Source: Bosea sp. (in: a-proteobacteria) (lineage in GTDB: Bacteria; Pseudomonadota; Alphaproteobacteria; Rhizobiales; Beijerinckiaceae). From it: a DNA stretch of 64,000 bases. Within the stretch, counting starts at the first letter, position 1. Every line of letters starts with the position of its first letter. The DNA is taken from assembly GCA_023910605.1 (NCBI GenBank), contig JAAVVV010000001.1, positions 796,698-860,697 of the forward strand, written 5' to 3'. Of the stretch, positions 18,183 through 27,187 are shown in pieces. A model generated the notes under the pieces. That model saw nothing but the letters and a program-made list of their open reading frames with translations, ran no database searches and was not told the origin of the DNA. Made by a program: the position numbers and the translations under genes.

Positions 18183-19355
18183 ATGCAGTTCAAGGCCCCG
18201 GCGCGGCTGCCCGCCGTCAAGATCACGAAGATCGTTGCCGCGCCGCTCTTCGGCGAAAGCCCGAAGGGTGGCTGGTCGAACGAGATCCGGCCCGAGGACT
18301 CCATTCACGCGCTGATCGCGGTGCAGACCGATTGCGGCATGACAGGCTTCGGCAGCGTCTTCACGGATGGCCGGCTGGCGCAGGCGGGGCTTGAGGTCCT
18401 GAAGCCGCTGATCATCGGAGAGAATGCGCTGGAGCCGGAACGGGTGGCGGAGAAGCTTCACCAGAACACGTTCTGGATGGGGCGCGGCGGCACGCTGACC
18501 CATACGATCAGCGGCATCGACATTGCGCTGTGGGACATCCTCGGCAAGGCGACAGGCCTTCCCGTCGGCCAGCTTCTCGGCGGCATCCACCGCCGGAAGG
18601 TGAAGCCCTACTGCTCGCTGCTCATGGAGGAACCCTCGCGGATGAAAGACGTGGTTGCCGAATACCACGCCAAGGGCTTCCGCGCCTTCAAGATCGGCTG
18701 GGGTCCGTTTGGCAGGGCCATGGACGCCAAACTCGACGCCGCGATCGTGAGGGCGGCGCGTGAAGGCATCGGACCGGACTCGCAACTCTTCGTCGATGCG
18801 GGCGCGAGCGACGCCTGGTGGCCGCATGGTCTCAAATGGGCGATTCGTACAGCCGAGATGCTGAAGGATTACGATGTCGGCTGGTTCGAGGAGGCGCTGA
18901 AACCTGATGCGCTCGAGGATTACTGCCATCTCAGGCGCGTCAGTCCCGTTCCAATTGCCGGAGGCGAGGTGCTGACGCGGCGCCAGAGCTTCCTGCCCTG
19001 GCTACAGCATGGGGCGTTCGACATCGTGCAGCCCGACGTGACCAAGGTGGGCGGCATAGGCGAGCAGCGGCGCATCGTCCGCATGGCCGAGGACTTCGGC
19101 GTCCGCTATGTCGGCCATGGGTGGAACACGGCGCTGGGCGTGGCGGCTGATCTCCAGATGGCCGCAGCTTTCCCCAATGTCGATCTGGTCGAGTTCATCG
19201 GCGGCAGTCCCTATGTCGATGGCATTCTGGCGGACCCCTTTGTCCTCGACACGCATGGTGACCTGGCCATTCCGGACAAGCCTGGACTCGGCGTCGAGAT
19301 CGATCGGGATAAGCTCGCCCGCTACACGCCGGATGCGGCGGCCCTCTGGGGCTAG
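18183..19355 (+). CDS. second enolase-superfamily enzyme (MR/MLE type)
   Basis: A 390-residue MR/MLE-type enzyme. Metal ligands are Asp in LFVDAGASDAW, Glu in WFEEALKPD and Glu in IAGGEVLTRR; the acid/base His lies in YVGHGWNTALG, paired with Asp in VQPDVTKVGG, and the Lys region is FRAFKIGWGPFG. I chose ATG 18183, preceded by GGGGGAAGG, over ATG 18168, which overlaps the gntR stop. It probably acts on a related acid in the same pathway as the leftward operon, either the epimer or a side-branch substrate. Confidence 0.9.
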   Translation: MQFKAPARLPAVKITKIVAAPLFGESPKGGWSNEIRPEDSIHALIAVQTDCGMTGFGSVFTDGRLAQAGLEVLKPLIIGENALEPERVAEKLHQNTFWMGRGGTLTHTISGIDIALWDILGKATGLPVGQLLGGIHRRKVKPYCSLLMEEPSRMKDVVAEYHAKGFRAFKIGWGPFGRAMDAKLDAAIVRAAREGIGPDSQLFVDAGASDAWWPHGLKWAIRTAEMLKDYDVGWFEEALKPDALEDYCHLRRVSPVPIAGGEVLTRRQSFLPWLQHGAFDIVQPDVTKVGGIGEQRRIVRMAEDFGVRYVGHGWNTALGVAADLQMAAAFPNVDLVEFIGGSPYVDGILADPFVLDTHGDLAIPDKPGLGVEIDRDKLARYTPDAAALWG

Positions 19356-19796
19356 GGCGACATCAGCCGGTCGGAAGGTGTTTCCTCCTGTCGAGGTTGT
19401 GTCTGCAAACAAGGGAACGTCGGCTTTTCGGCTATAGCAGCGCTTTCCACCACGAAGGCCCGAACTCCGGAATGGGCGCTGATCAGACCTGGATATGGCG
19501 CCAGGCCACAGCGATGAGCGGGTGGCGACGGGCGGACATCGTCACAACGCCGCCCTTCGCTCTCGCCGGCCCGGGCAGCCATCGCAGCGCAATGTCGGCG
19601 CGCCCCGAGCGTCACGCCGCCTGCAACTGGGTGCCGGCGCCTCGCCTGACGAACGCGCGCGGCTCCGGCCTTGCCGGAATTCCTGTCCGCGGGGTCCGGA
19701 CCTTGCGTAAGCCTGCCCTATCTTGGCCGCGAATGCGGCGTAGGTGCACCTTGTCGAAGCAGGTTTCCGCCGCTTCCGCGCACAAGGGCGCCGCCA
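19356..19796. other. 441-bp gap before the polysaccharide locus
   Basis: No gene is supported. The first 90 bp are less GC-rich and could carry the promoter of the following glycosyltransferase gene. Open frames in this stretch lack ribosome sites and recognisable protein features. No terminator with a T tract was seen. Confidence 0.5.
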
Positions 19797-20891
19797 GTGA
19801 TCAACCGGACCGAACCCAGTGAAGAGCTGACAGGGCCGCCAACGCCCGGGGCCGCCGATCAGCCGGCGCTTTCGGTGATCGTGGCCTGCCATAATTACGA
19901 AGCCTTCGTCGGCCGCGCCCTCGCAAGCGTGACAGGGCAGCGGCATCCGCGCGTCGAGCTCATCGTCGTCGACGACGGCTCCACCGACGGGTCGTGGGAC
20001 GTCATCACCGATTTCGCCGCCAGGGCCGAGGCGCAAGGCCAGCGCTTCGCCATCCACCGCATCGCCAACCAGGGCCAGCGCGGCGCCTGCCTTTATGGCT
20101 TCGAGCGCAGCCTTGCGCCATTCATCCTGTTCCTCGATGCCGACGATGAGTTGCTGCCCGGCTCGCTCGAAACCATCCTTGGCCGGCTTGACGCCAAGGT
20201 CGCCAAGCTCCAGTTTCCGCTTGAGCGCATCGATGCCGAGGGGCGGCCGCTGGGAGAGCCGCGACCTGCTCTGCGCGAGGCGCGCGAGAAAGAGACCCTG
20301 AAGGCTCGCGTGCTGCGCTCGGGCTCCTACACCTCGCCACCGACATCGGGAAACGTCTTCCGCAGGGATCTGTGCGCCCTTCTGAGAGAGGCGGATTATG
20401 ACGCGGCCGTGGATGGCGTCATCCTGTTCGCGGCCCCTTTCATGGGCGATGTCGTCAGCCTCGCCACTCCGCTCGGGCGCTACCGCCTTCATGACCGTAA
20501 TGATTCCGGCATCAACCGCCCGCCCGACCCCCGTTCCATCGCCCGCGATCTGAGGCGCTTCGCCGACCGCACCGCCCATCTGCGGCGCTTTCTTGAAGGG
20601 CAGGGCCTGGCTGGCCAGCTGGTGAAGGCCGAGGATGCCTACTTCCACCGCGAGCGCAGCTTCTATCTGGCGATGACGCTTGGCGTCAGGCCCGGAATAG
20701 GCGAGGCCGCCCGCCTGATCGCGGGCCTCGTCACCGAGCCGCACAGCACGAAGGCGAAACTGGCTCTGGCCGGCTTCTTCGCGATGGCGGCGCTGCTGCC
20801 GGCGAGGCGGGCCCGCCGCGCCCTGGCCTGGCGGCTTGATGCAGGCCAGCGTTCGCCATCGGGCCTGATCCGTGCCGTGGTCGGTTCGTGA
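19797..20891 (+). CDS. GT2-family glycosyltransferase
   Basis: A GT-A fold transferase of about 364 residues. Blocks seen are LSVIVACHNYEAFVGRAL, VELIVVDDGSTDGSW and the metal-binding FILFLDADDELLPG. The GTG at 19797 is the best start because conserved sequence begins shortly after it; an ATG at 19671 would add a poorly conserved Pro/Arg-rich leader. No membrane helix is clear apart from a short hydrophobic stretch near the C-terminus (LALAGFFAMAALLP). It probably adds one sugar to the repeat unit of the exopolysaccharide. Confidence 0.82.
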   Translation: MINRTEPSEELTGPPTPGAADQPALSVIVACHNYEAFVGRALASVTGQRHPRVELIVVDDGSTDGSWDVITDFAARAEAQGQRFAIHRIANQGQRGACLYGFERSLAPFILFLDADDELLPGSLETILGRLDAKVAKLQFPLERIDAEGRPLGEPRPALREAREKETLKARVLRSGSYTSPPTSGNVFRRDLCALLREADYDAAVDGVILFAAPFMGDVVSLATPLGRYRLHDRNDSGINRPPDPRSIARDLRRFADRTAHLRRFLEGQGLAGQLVKAEDAYFHRERSFYLAMTLGVRPGIGEAARLIAGLVTEPHSTKAKLALAGFFAMAALLPARRARRALAWRLDAGQRSPSGLIRAVVGS

Positions 20892-21004
20892 CGAGTTACC
20901 GGCATGCCACGAGATAAACACGTCCCGCCGATGAACAACATCGCGCCGCCGGACTTTTGATCGAGGATCGCCGCGTCGCTGGGCACGGCCAAGGAGGTTA
21001 TAGC

Positions 21005-22327
21005 ATGCTGTTTTCCGGATATCAGACCAGGCCGCCCAAGGCCTTGCCGCGCCTCCTGCTCGCAGCCGTGCTGGCAGCCCCCATCCTGTCGGCCGCTCCG
21101 ACGCAGTCGGCAGCCCAGGCGGAGCCCCAGCGCTATACGCTCGGCCCCCTGGACCGGCTGATGATCCGCATCAACTCCTTTCGCCGCGACACGGGCGAGG
21201 CGATGGCGTGGACTCCCCTCAACGGCGAGTTCACCGTCGGCGCGGACGGCACGCTGTCCATGCCGATCATCGGACCGATCCGCGCAGCGGGCCAGACGGT
21301 CAACAAGCTGGCGGAGCAGATCGGCTCGGCGCTGAAGGAGAGCGCCAATCTGGCCGAGACGCCATCGGCCTCCGTCGAGATCCTGCGCTATCGCCCGTTC
21401 TACATCCTCGGCGCCGTGCAGCAGCCCGGCAAATTCGAGTTCCAGCCCGGCCTCACCGTGCTGCAGGCGCTCAGCACCGCCCAGGGCCTTGCCCGGGCGG
21501 CCGACCTGTCGGGGCTGGAGCGCGAGATGATCCTGTCCTCCGGCGATTTGCGCACGCTCGAAGCGGAGAAGATCGCGCTCGAGGCCGCCATGGCGCGGCT
21601 TGCCGCCGAGATCGCCGAGAGCGAGACGATCGGCCCGGTGCCCGCTCTGGCCAATCTGGCCTCCGATACGCGCGTGGCCACGGCGATCGCCGAAGAGACG
21701 CTGCGCTTCAGGGCCCGGCGCTCGGCGCTTCAGGGCGAGCTCGAAGCCATCGAGCAGTCCAAGGTTCTGCTTCAGCGCGAACTGGCGTCGCTCGATGAGA
21801 AGGGTAAATCCCTTGATCGTCAGATTGAAGCCAACAAGCGCGAGCTTCGTCTGGTCAGCGATCTCGTCAGCCGTGGCCTGAGCGTTTCGCCGCGCCAGCT
21901 GGCGGCGGAGAACACGCAAGTGGCTGTCGAGAGCAGCCGGCTGGATGTGCAGGTGGCGTCGTTGCGAGCGCACCAGGCCCTTGCCCGCGCCAATCGCGAT
22001 GTCGTCGATCTCAAGGCCCGCCACCGCAAGGAGGCGCTGGACGCCTCGGCCGCCACCCGCGCCCTGCTGGCGCAGAATGCCGAGAAGACCGAGACCGCCC
22101 GTCGTCTGCTGCGCAATGCGGAGAGCCGCTCGCCGGGCTCTGGCGCGGAAGTCGAGGAGATCGTTCCGCGGTTCAGGCTCACCCGAAACGAGGCCTCCGG
22201 CCGCATCACGCGCATGGTGACCGATGCCGAGATGCTTGCGCCGGAGGATGTCGTCGAGGTGCTGCTGCCTCTTCTGCCGCCCGGAACGCCCGGAACGCGC
22301 GGACGCGCCGCGGCGCTGACGCGCTGA
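21005..22327 (+). CDS. ExoF/Wza-like polysaccharide export protein
   Basis: The ATG at 21005 has a near-perfect AAGGAGG 8 nt upstream. A signal peptide (ALPRLLLAAVLAAPILS, cleavage near AAQA) is followed by the Poly_export domain (YTLGPLDRLMIRI ... FTVGADGTLSMPIIGPIRA), an SLBB-like module (FYILGAVQQPGKFEFQPGLT) and a long coiled coil (about residues 170-390). This domain order matches rhizobial ExoF proteins rather than short Wza lipoproteins. It likely links periplasmic polymer handling to outer-membrane export. It converges with the flippase gene. Confidence 0.88.
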   Translation: MLFSGYQTRPPKALPRLLLAAVLAAPILSAAPTQSAAQAEPQRYTLGPLDRLMIRINSFRRDTGEAMAWTPLNGEFTVGADGTLSMPIIGPIRAAGQTVNKLAEQIGSALKESANLAETPSASVEILRYRPFYILGAVQQPGKFEFQPGLTVLQALSTAQGLARAADLSGLEREMILSSGDLRTLEAEKIALEAAMARLAAEIAESETIGPVPALANLASDTRVATAIAEETLRFRARRSALQGELEAIEQSKVLLQRELASLDEKGKSLDRQIEANKRELRLVSDLVSRGLSVSPRQLAAENTQVAVESSRLDVQVASLRAHQALARANRDVVDLKARHRKEALDASAATRALLAQNAEKTETARRLLRNAESRSPGSGAEVEEIVPRFRLTRNEASGRITRMVTDAEMLAPEDVVEVLLPLLPPGTPGTRGRAAALTR

Positions 22328-22342
22328 GCCCCTAACGGGCTC
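22326..22342. terminator. hairpin between convergent exoF-like and wzx-like genes
   Basis: GAGCCC, loop CTAAC, GGGCTC overlaps the stop of the export gene and lies 8 bp from the stop of the opposite gene. There is no T tract in either direction, so terminator function is a weak inference. Confidence 0.35.
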
Positions 22343-22349
22343 GGCCGCG

Positions 22350-23789
22350 TCACCAGCGGTCGACGAGTTCCAGCCGGCCCGGCCCGATGCCGAGCCGGAG
22401 CCCGCAGAGCAGGAGCGCCGAGACATAGCTCGCGACCCCGCCGACAACCGTCGCGATCGCCTCGATCAGCGGCGCCGGCTCCAGCGGCGCAAGGCCCCGC
22501 CGCAGCAAGAGCACCGCCAGCGCCATCGCGCAGGTGGCCAGCGCGATCTTCCACAGATTGGCTAGCTGCGCCCGCAGCCCCAGCCCGGCCATCGCGCGGA
22601 CCTGCAGAAGATAGACCCCGAACATGATCGCCGCCACGCCGATGCGGGCCAGCGCCACCCCCGGCGCAGACAGCGTGAACAGGCCGAGCGGCAGCAGCAC
22701 GGAGCGCACGCCCAGTTCGACGGTGTTGAGCCGGAAGATCAACGCCGGGCGGTCGATCGCCAGCGCCAGGGCATAGATGGTCTGGAAATAGGGGACCGCC
22801 ATCGCCGAAAGGGCGAGCGAGGCCAGGAACGGCGCGGCCGCGTGCCATTGCGGCCCGAGCAGAAGTGCGACGACAAGGTCTGCGAGCAGGGAAAGTCCCA
22901 CCGCCATGGGCGCAGCCAGCAGCATGGCGAGGCGGGAGGCTTTCAGAAACGCGCCGCGCTGGCGTTCGGCATCATGCGAGATCCGCGTGAACGCCGCCAT
23001 CACGGGCTGCATTGCCGGGCGGATCAGGGTCTGGTTCGGCAAAAGCGCCACGTCATTGGCCACGGCGTAGCGCCCCAGCGCCGGCTTGTCGATATAGGCG
23101 CCGAGCAGCAGCCTGTCCGATTGCCAGTTGAGCGCCGAAACCAGCTGGGACAGGCTGAACCATCCAACGAAGCCCGCGAAATCGCTGAGGCGCGCCAGCG
23201 ATAGCCGGGGCCGGTATGGTGCAAGCGCATAGGAAACCACGGCGCCGACCGCTCCGCCCGTGGCGAAGTTCACCACCAGCGCCCAGTAGCCCCCGCCCGC
23301 CAGCACTGTTGATATGGCGGCGGTCACCGCCACGATCTTGCCGATGATCTCGGTCGTGAACAGCTGCCTGAAGCTCATTTCGCGCACGAACAGCACCATT
23401 CGCGGGCTGGCGAGGCTGCGGATGACCGGGCCTGCGGACAGCGCCACCATGATCGGCGCCAGCGCTGGATTGTCATAGAAGGCCGCGACCGGCCAGGCGG
23501 CAGCCAGCACCACCAGCCCGATCAGGAGCCCACGCAGCAGGTTGAGCGTGAAGCCCGTGTCGAGATGGCTTTTGTCGATGGCCGGCAGGCGGGTGAGCGC
23601 CTGCGTGACAGGAACCTCCAGCACCGTGTCCACGATCAGCACCACGGTCAGCGCCAGCGCGGTCAGCCCGAAATCCGCAGGCGAGAGCAGCCTTGCGAAG
23701 ATCAGCAGCGTGAAGAAATCGACGCCCCGCCCCAGGAAGCGGGAACCGATGAGCCAGGCGGCTCCTTTCATGGTCTTCATCGCGAGCAT
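22350..23789 (-). CDS. Wzx/WzxC-type polysaccharide flippase
   Basis: A 479-residue MOP-superfamily exporter with about 12-14 hydrophobic helices. The N-terminal block GAAWLIGSRFLGRGVDFFTL is that of the PST/WzxC branch, followed by FARLLSPADFGLTALALTVV. It is expected to flip undecaprenyl-linked repeat units across the inner membrane. ATG 23789 or 23780 (MKTMKG) can serve as start. It is divergent from the GT4 gene at 24206, with a dyad repeat between them. Confidence 0.9.
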   Translation of the reverse strand: MLAMKTMKGAAWLIGSRFLGRGVDFFTLLIFARLLSPADFGLTALALTVVLIVDTVLEVPVTQALTRLPAIDKSHLDTGFTLNLLRGLLIGLVVLAAAWPVAAFYDNPALAPIMVALSAGPVIRSLASPRMVLFVREMSFRQLFTTEIIGKIVAVTAAISTVLAGGGYWALVVNFATGGAVGAVVSYALAPYRPRLSLARLSDFAGFVGWFSLSQLVSALNWQSDRLLLGAYIDKPALGRYAVANDVALLPNQTLIRPAMQPVMAAFTRISHDAERQRGAFLKASRLAMLLAAPMAVGLSLLADLVVALLLGPQWHAAAPFLASLALSAMAVPYFQTIYALALAIDRPALIFRLNTVELGVRSVLLPLGLFTLSAPGVALARIGVAAIMFGVYLLQVRAMAGLGLRAQLANLWKIALATCAMALAVLLLRRGLAPLEPAPLIEAIATVVGGVASYVSALLLCGLRLGIGPGRLELVDRW

Positions 23790-24205
23790 GGCGCGCCTCG
23801 CAGGGCCGTGATGCCTGGGGTGGCGTCCCCGCTTTCGTCAGGCGGGCGCGTCAAGGGCGCCGCAGCCCCGGGGACAGGACCCTGACGGCCTGCATCGCTT
23901 CGGGAGCGTTCAGCAAGGTGCGCGTCAGCCGGGGAAACGCGTGTGAGACCGCTCCCTTGCGCCCACGATGCGGAGAGACCGGCAGCTTGCGCCATATTGC
24001 ACTTCCCAGGAACAGTTCCTTTCCGTAAGGTCATTTTCATGTCGAAATGACCGCCAGGACGTGGCGCGCTGCGCGCCGCGCGCGAGGCGACGGAATGCCG
24101 TCGGGCCGTGTCCGGCGAGCGCAACGGAAGGACCGGCTTCGGCCGCGTGAACGAACAGGACCATTGGGGAGTTGGGCGGGGGCCGACAAAGCAAAAGGCG
24201 GTTTC
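23790..24205. promoter_or_regulatory. 416-bp divergent intergenic region with a dyad repeat
   Basis: The flippase and GT4 genes read outward from here. The notable element is a perfect inverted repeat GGTCATTT-N8-AAATGACC at 24029-24052, the type of dyad a dimeric regulator binds. Longer upstream frames of the GT4 gene run through this repeat but have no ribosome site. No other gene is supported. Confidence 0.5.
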
Positions 24206-25261
24206 ATGCGTATTCTCCATCTTCTCAACCACACGCGCCGGCTCAATGGTCATGTCCATGCCGCCATCGATCTGGCGTGCGCCCAGCGGGAGCTGGGACA
24301 CGAGGTGCTGATCGCGAGCGGCGGCGGAGATTTCGACGCTCTGCTGGCGCGGTGCGGCGTCGAAACCCTGGTTCTGAATCATCATCGCAGTCTGCCCGTC
24401 CTCTCCGCGACCGCCCTGCGCCTGCGCCGAATCCTGTCCACGCGCCGCATTGATGTCGTCCATGCCCACATGATGACGAGCGCAGTCATCGCTGCGCCCA
24501 TCTGCGCCCTTCAGCGCGTCCCCCTCATCACCACCGTGCACAACGCTTTCGAGCGCAGCGCGGTTCTCATGGGACTGGGCCGACGCGTGATTGCGGTTAG
24601 CGAGGCCGTGGCGGCCTCCATGCGGGGGCGCGGCGTGCCGGCTTCCCGTCTCACCGTGGTGCTCAACGGCACGATCGGCACGGCCCGCTCGCGCGGCCGT
24701 TCGGTGCAGCCTGCCGACATCGCGCGCCCGGCGGTGGTCTTCGTCGGCGGTCTGCACGCCCGGAAAGGCGTGAGCGACCTGATTGCGGCCTTCGCGCAGA
24801 TTCAAGGGAAGCACCCGGCGGCGCGGCTGCACATCGTGGGCGGGGGCCCATCCATGGACGAGTATGTCGCCGCCGCCCGGAAGATGGGGTCTGCCGAGAC
24901 CATCATCTTCCACGGCCCGAAGGACGATCCGTATCCCTACATGCTGGCAGCCGACATCTTCATCCTGCCATCCCATGCCGATCCCGCGCCGCTGGTCCTG
25001 TCGGAAGCGCGGGAAGCGGGCGCGGCGATCATCGGCACCCGGGTCGACGGCATCCCGCAGCTTCTGGAGGAGGGCGAGGCCGGCATCCTTGTGCCTGCGC
25101 GCGATGTCGGGGCGCTGGCCGACGCCATCGACCGCCTGCTGGCCAACCGGAACGACCTGGAGATGTGGCGCGCCCGCAGCCAGACGCGGCTCGACCGGCT
25201 CACAATCGCCCGCGTGGCGCGCGAGACGCTCGAGGTCTATCAGTCCGCGGGCGCCCGCTGA
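24206..25261 (+). CDS. GT4-family glycosyltransferase
   Basis: A 351-residue GT-B fold transferase. The N-terminal domain starts directly at MRILHLLNHTRRLNGH and has DVVHAHMMTS; the C-terminal nucleotide-sugar domain has VVFVGGLHARKGVSDLIAAF, LHIVGGGPSMDEY and the E-x7-E-like segment PLVLSEAREAGAAIIGT. Starting at ATG 24206 gives the standard family N-terminus; a longer frame from 24047 is Arg-rich and unconvincing. It is transcribed toward, and converges with, the GH16 gene. Confidence 0.9.
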   Translation: MRILHLLNHTRRLNGHVHAAIDLACAQRELGHEVLIASGGGDFDALLARCGVETLVLNHHRSLPVLSATALRLRRILSTRRIDVVHAHMMTSAVIAAPICALQRVPLITTVHNAFERSAVLMGLGRRVIAVSEAVAASMRGRGVPASRLTVVLNGTIGTARSRGRSVQPADIARPAVVFVGGLHARKGVSDLIAAFAQIQGKHPAARLHIVGGGPSMDEYVAAARKMGSAETIIFHGPKDDPYPYMLAADIFILPSHADPAPLVLSEAREAGAAIIGTRVDGIPQLLEEGEAGILVPARDVGALADAIDRLLANRNDLEMWRARSQTRLDRLTIARVARETLEVYQSAGAR

Positions 25262-25308
25262 AGCCGGCGGCAGGACCGGTGCGCGCGCCGTGAGCACGGG
25301 CATGGCGC

Positions 25309-26298
25309 TCAGCCGTAGACGCGCATGTAATCGACCAGCAGATGCGCTCTCCGGTGCTCTTCCCGCAAAGGCGAGGGATACGGCACGTCGGCGCGCAGCG
25401 CGAGGGTCAGCAGGGGCCAGAACACATCGCCCTGCGCGTCAAGCTCGGCGCTGCGTCCGATCGTCCAGATCAGCGGCCTTCGGGTCGTCTGGTCCAGAAC
25501 CGGGCGGCGGTTGAAATACGGGATGCAGCGATCGGCATCGACCAGCATCCCGTAGCGATTGAAGCCCTCCGTGAGATCGACGTCGGTCGGCACACCCGCG
25601 CCATCGTGGTGTTCGCCAGGCTGGCCCCACTCGTGCAGATAGGTTCCGTAAAGCTGAAGCTCCCAGCCCTTGTGCTCCACGATGTCGAGCTCCACCGACG
25701 TCCTGGGAAACAGGATGCTGCGGCCATTCATCATCCAGAATGCGGGCCAGGTCAGCGGGTGGCGCGGGAACTTCATCCGCGCCTCGAAATATCCCCTGCG
25801 CCAGCCCTTCATGATCGTCCCGTCCGAACGGGCCGTCTGGATGTTGCCGGAGATCCACTGCGCATCGGCGTTCTCATTGCCGAAGTAATGCGGCACCTGC
25901 ATGCGCCGTCCGATATGGACAGCGCTCAGGCGCAGCGCCTTGCCGTTCTCCGCAGCCGGCTCGTCGACGATGGCGTAGGGCTTGACGCCTTCCTCGCCCC
26001 CGATCCGCGCGAAGGCCGAGCGGCCGTAAAAGCCGGGGTCGAAGGTGGTCGCCTTGGGGCCCGCATGCCAGATGCTCGTGTCGAGCCGTGCGAACGGCTC
26101 ATCGAAGATCACGGTCCGGCCAGCGGTGGGATCGTCCGGCGCCGCAGGCGGCGGCGTGTTCCGGGCCGCATCCCGGGCCATGGCTTCCGGCGAACCCGCA
26201 CCGAGCGAACGCGCGGCGGCCAGCGCGGCGCTGCCTTTCAGCAACCCGCGCCGCAGCCTGTCAGGCCCCGCCATGGCGGTCTGCTCCGGTCTGGACAT
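25309..26298 (-). CDS. GH16-family secreted beta-glycanase
   Basis: A 329-residue enzyme with an N-terminal Tat-like signal (DRLRRGLLKGSAALAAA), a linker rich in Pro/Ala, and a GH16 domain. The catalytic E-x-D-x-x-E motif is ELDIVEHKG with Glu203 as probable nucleophile, Asp205 and Glu208 as acid/base. Other blocks are GYFEARMKFP and WPAFWMM. The ATG at 26298 follows GGAG by 7 nt. In rhizobia, GH16 enzymes of exo loci (ExoK type) trim nascent polysaccharide; here it probably cleaves the polymer made by this cluster. Confidence 0.88.
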   Translation of the reverse strand: MSRPEQTAMAGPDRLRRGLLKGSAALAAARSLGAGSPEAMARDAARNTPPPAAPDDPTAGRTVIFDEPFARLDTSIWHAGPKATTFDPGFYGRSAFARIGGEEGVKPYAIVDEPAAENGKALRLSAVHIGRRMQVPHYFGNENADAQWISGNIQTARSDGTIMKGWRRGYFEARMKFPRHPLTWPAFWMMNGRSILFPRTSVELDIVEHKGWELQLYGTYLHEWGQPGEHHDGAGVPTDVDLTEGFNRYGMLVDADRCIPYFNRRPVLDQTTRRPLIWTIGRSAELDAQGDVFWPLLTLALRADVPYPSPLREEHRRAHLLVDYMRVYG

Positions 26299-26446
26299 GC
26301 TTGTCTCCAATGAATGCATCGCGGGGGCAGGCGACTTTGCCCTGGCCCTCGCGTGATGGTTGATCTGTGCCGGGGAGGGCGCCTCCGGCGCGGCTGCGGC
26401 GCGCCGGTTTGCGCCCTCGCGGCTTGCGCCCGCAGCGAGCCTCGCC

Positions 26447-27187
26447 TCAGTAGCTGCCCTTGGAAGTGAGGACCGCGGGCACCGTCCTGGCGATGATGCG
26501 GAGGTCCTCGGCCATGCTCCAGTTGCGGACATACTGGGCATCCAGCGCCACCCGCGCCTCGTAGGAGACATCGCTGCGGCCGCTGACCTGCCAGGCGCCG
26601 GTCAGGCCGGGCCGGACCCGCATGTAGGCCTCGACCTCTTCGCCATACCGCTCCAGTTCCGCCGCCACCACCGGGCGTGGGCCGACAATGCTCATGTCGC
26701 CCCGCAGCACGTTGATGAACTGCGGCAGTTCATCAACGCTGAGCCGGCGAATGACCTGCCCGAGCCGCGTGATCCGTGGATCATCCTTGAGCTTGTGCGT
26801 GTCTTGCCACTCGCGCGCGGCCTCGGGGTTGACGCGCAGATGAGCGTCCAGAACTGCCGGCGCGTTGACCACCATGCTGCGGAACTTGAGGCACTCGAAG
26901 GGTTGGCCGCGGTGGCCGACACGGCGATGGCTGATCAGCACAGGTCGACCGTCGCCGATCACGATCAGCAACGCGATGCAGATGAACAGCGGCGCCAGCA
27001 CCACAAGAGCGGCGACGGACATGGCAAGATCGAAAAGCCGCTTTCCCGTGCCGCCTACCGGCACAGTTTCCGGGCGCGGCGGATACGAGGTGTGTTGCGA
27101 CGCGGACCCATCAGTCCAGTTTCTTTGACGGCCGGTCGGAATGGCCAGGCGCGCGAGCCCGACTTTGGAATCGTCTCGAGACAGCAT
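26447..27187 (-). CDS. ExoY-like undecaprenyl-phosphate sugar transferase
   Basis: A 246-residue bacterial sugar transferase with one N-terminal membrane segment (FDLAMSVAALVVLAPLFICI) and the catalytic domain: HRRVGHRGQPFECLKFRSM, RLSVDELPQFINVLRGDMS, IVGPRPV and RVRPGLTGAWQVSGR. It transfers a hexose-1-phosphate to the lipid carrier, the first step of repeat-unit assembly. It belongs to the short, ExoY class without extra helices. ATG 27187 starts a compact protein; a longer frame to 27316 enters the AT-rich leader. Confidence 0.92.
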   Translation of the reverse strand: MLSRDDSKVGLARLAIPTGRQRNWTDGSASQHTSYPPRPETVPVGGTGKRLFDLAMSVAALVVLAPLFICIALLIVIGDGRPVLISHRRVGHRGQPFECLKFRSMVVNAPAVLDAHLRVNPEAAREWQDTHKLKDDPRITRLGQVIRRLSVDELPQFINVLRGDMSIVGPRPVVAAELERYGEEVEAYMRVRPGLTGAWQVSGRSDVSYEARVALDAQYVRNWSMAEDLRIIARTVPAVLTSKGSY

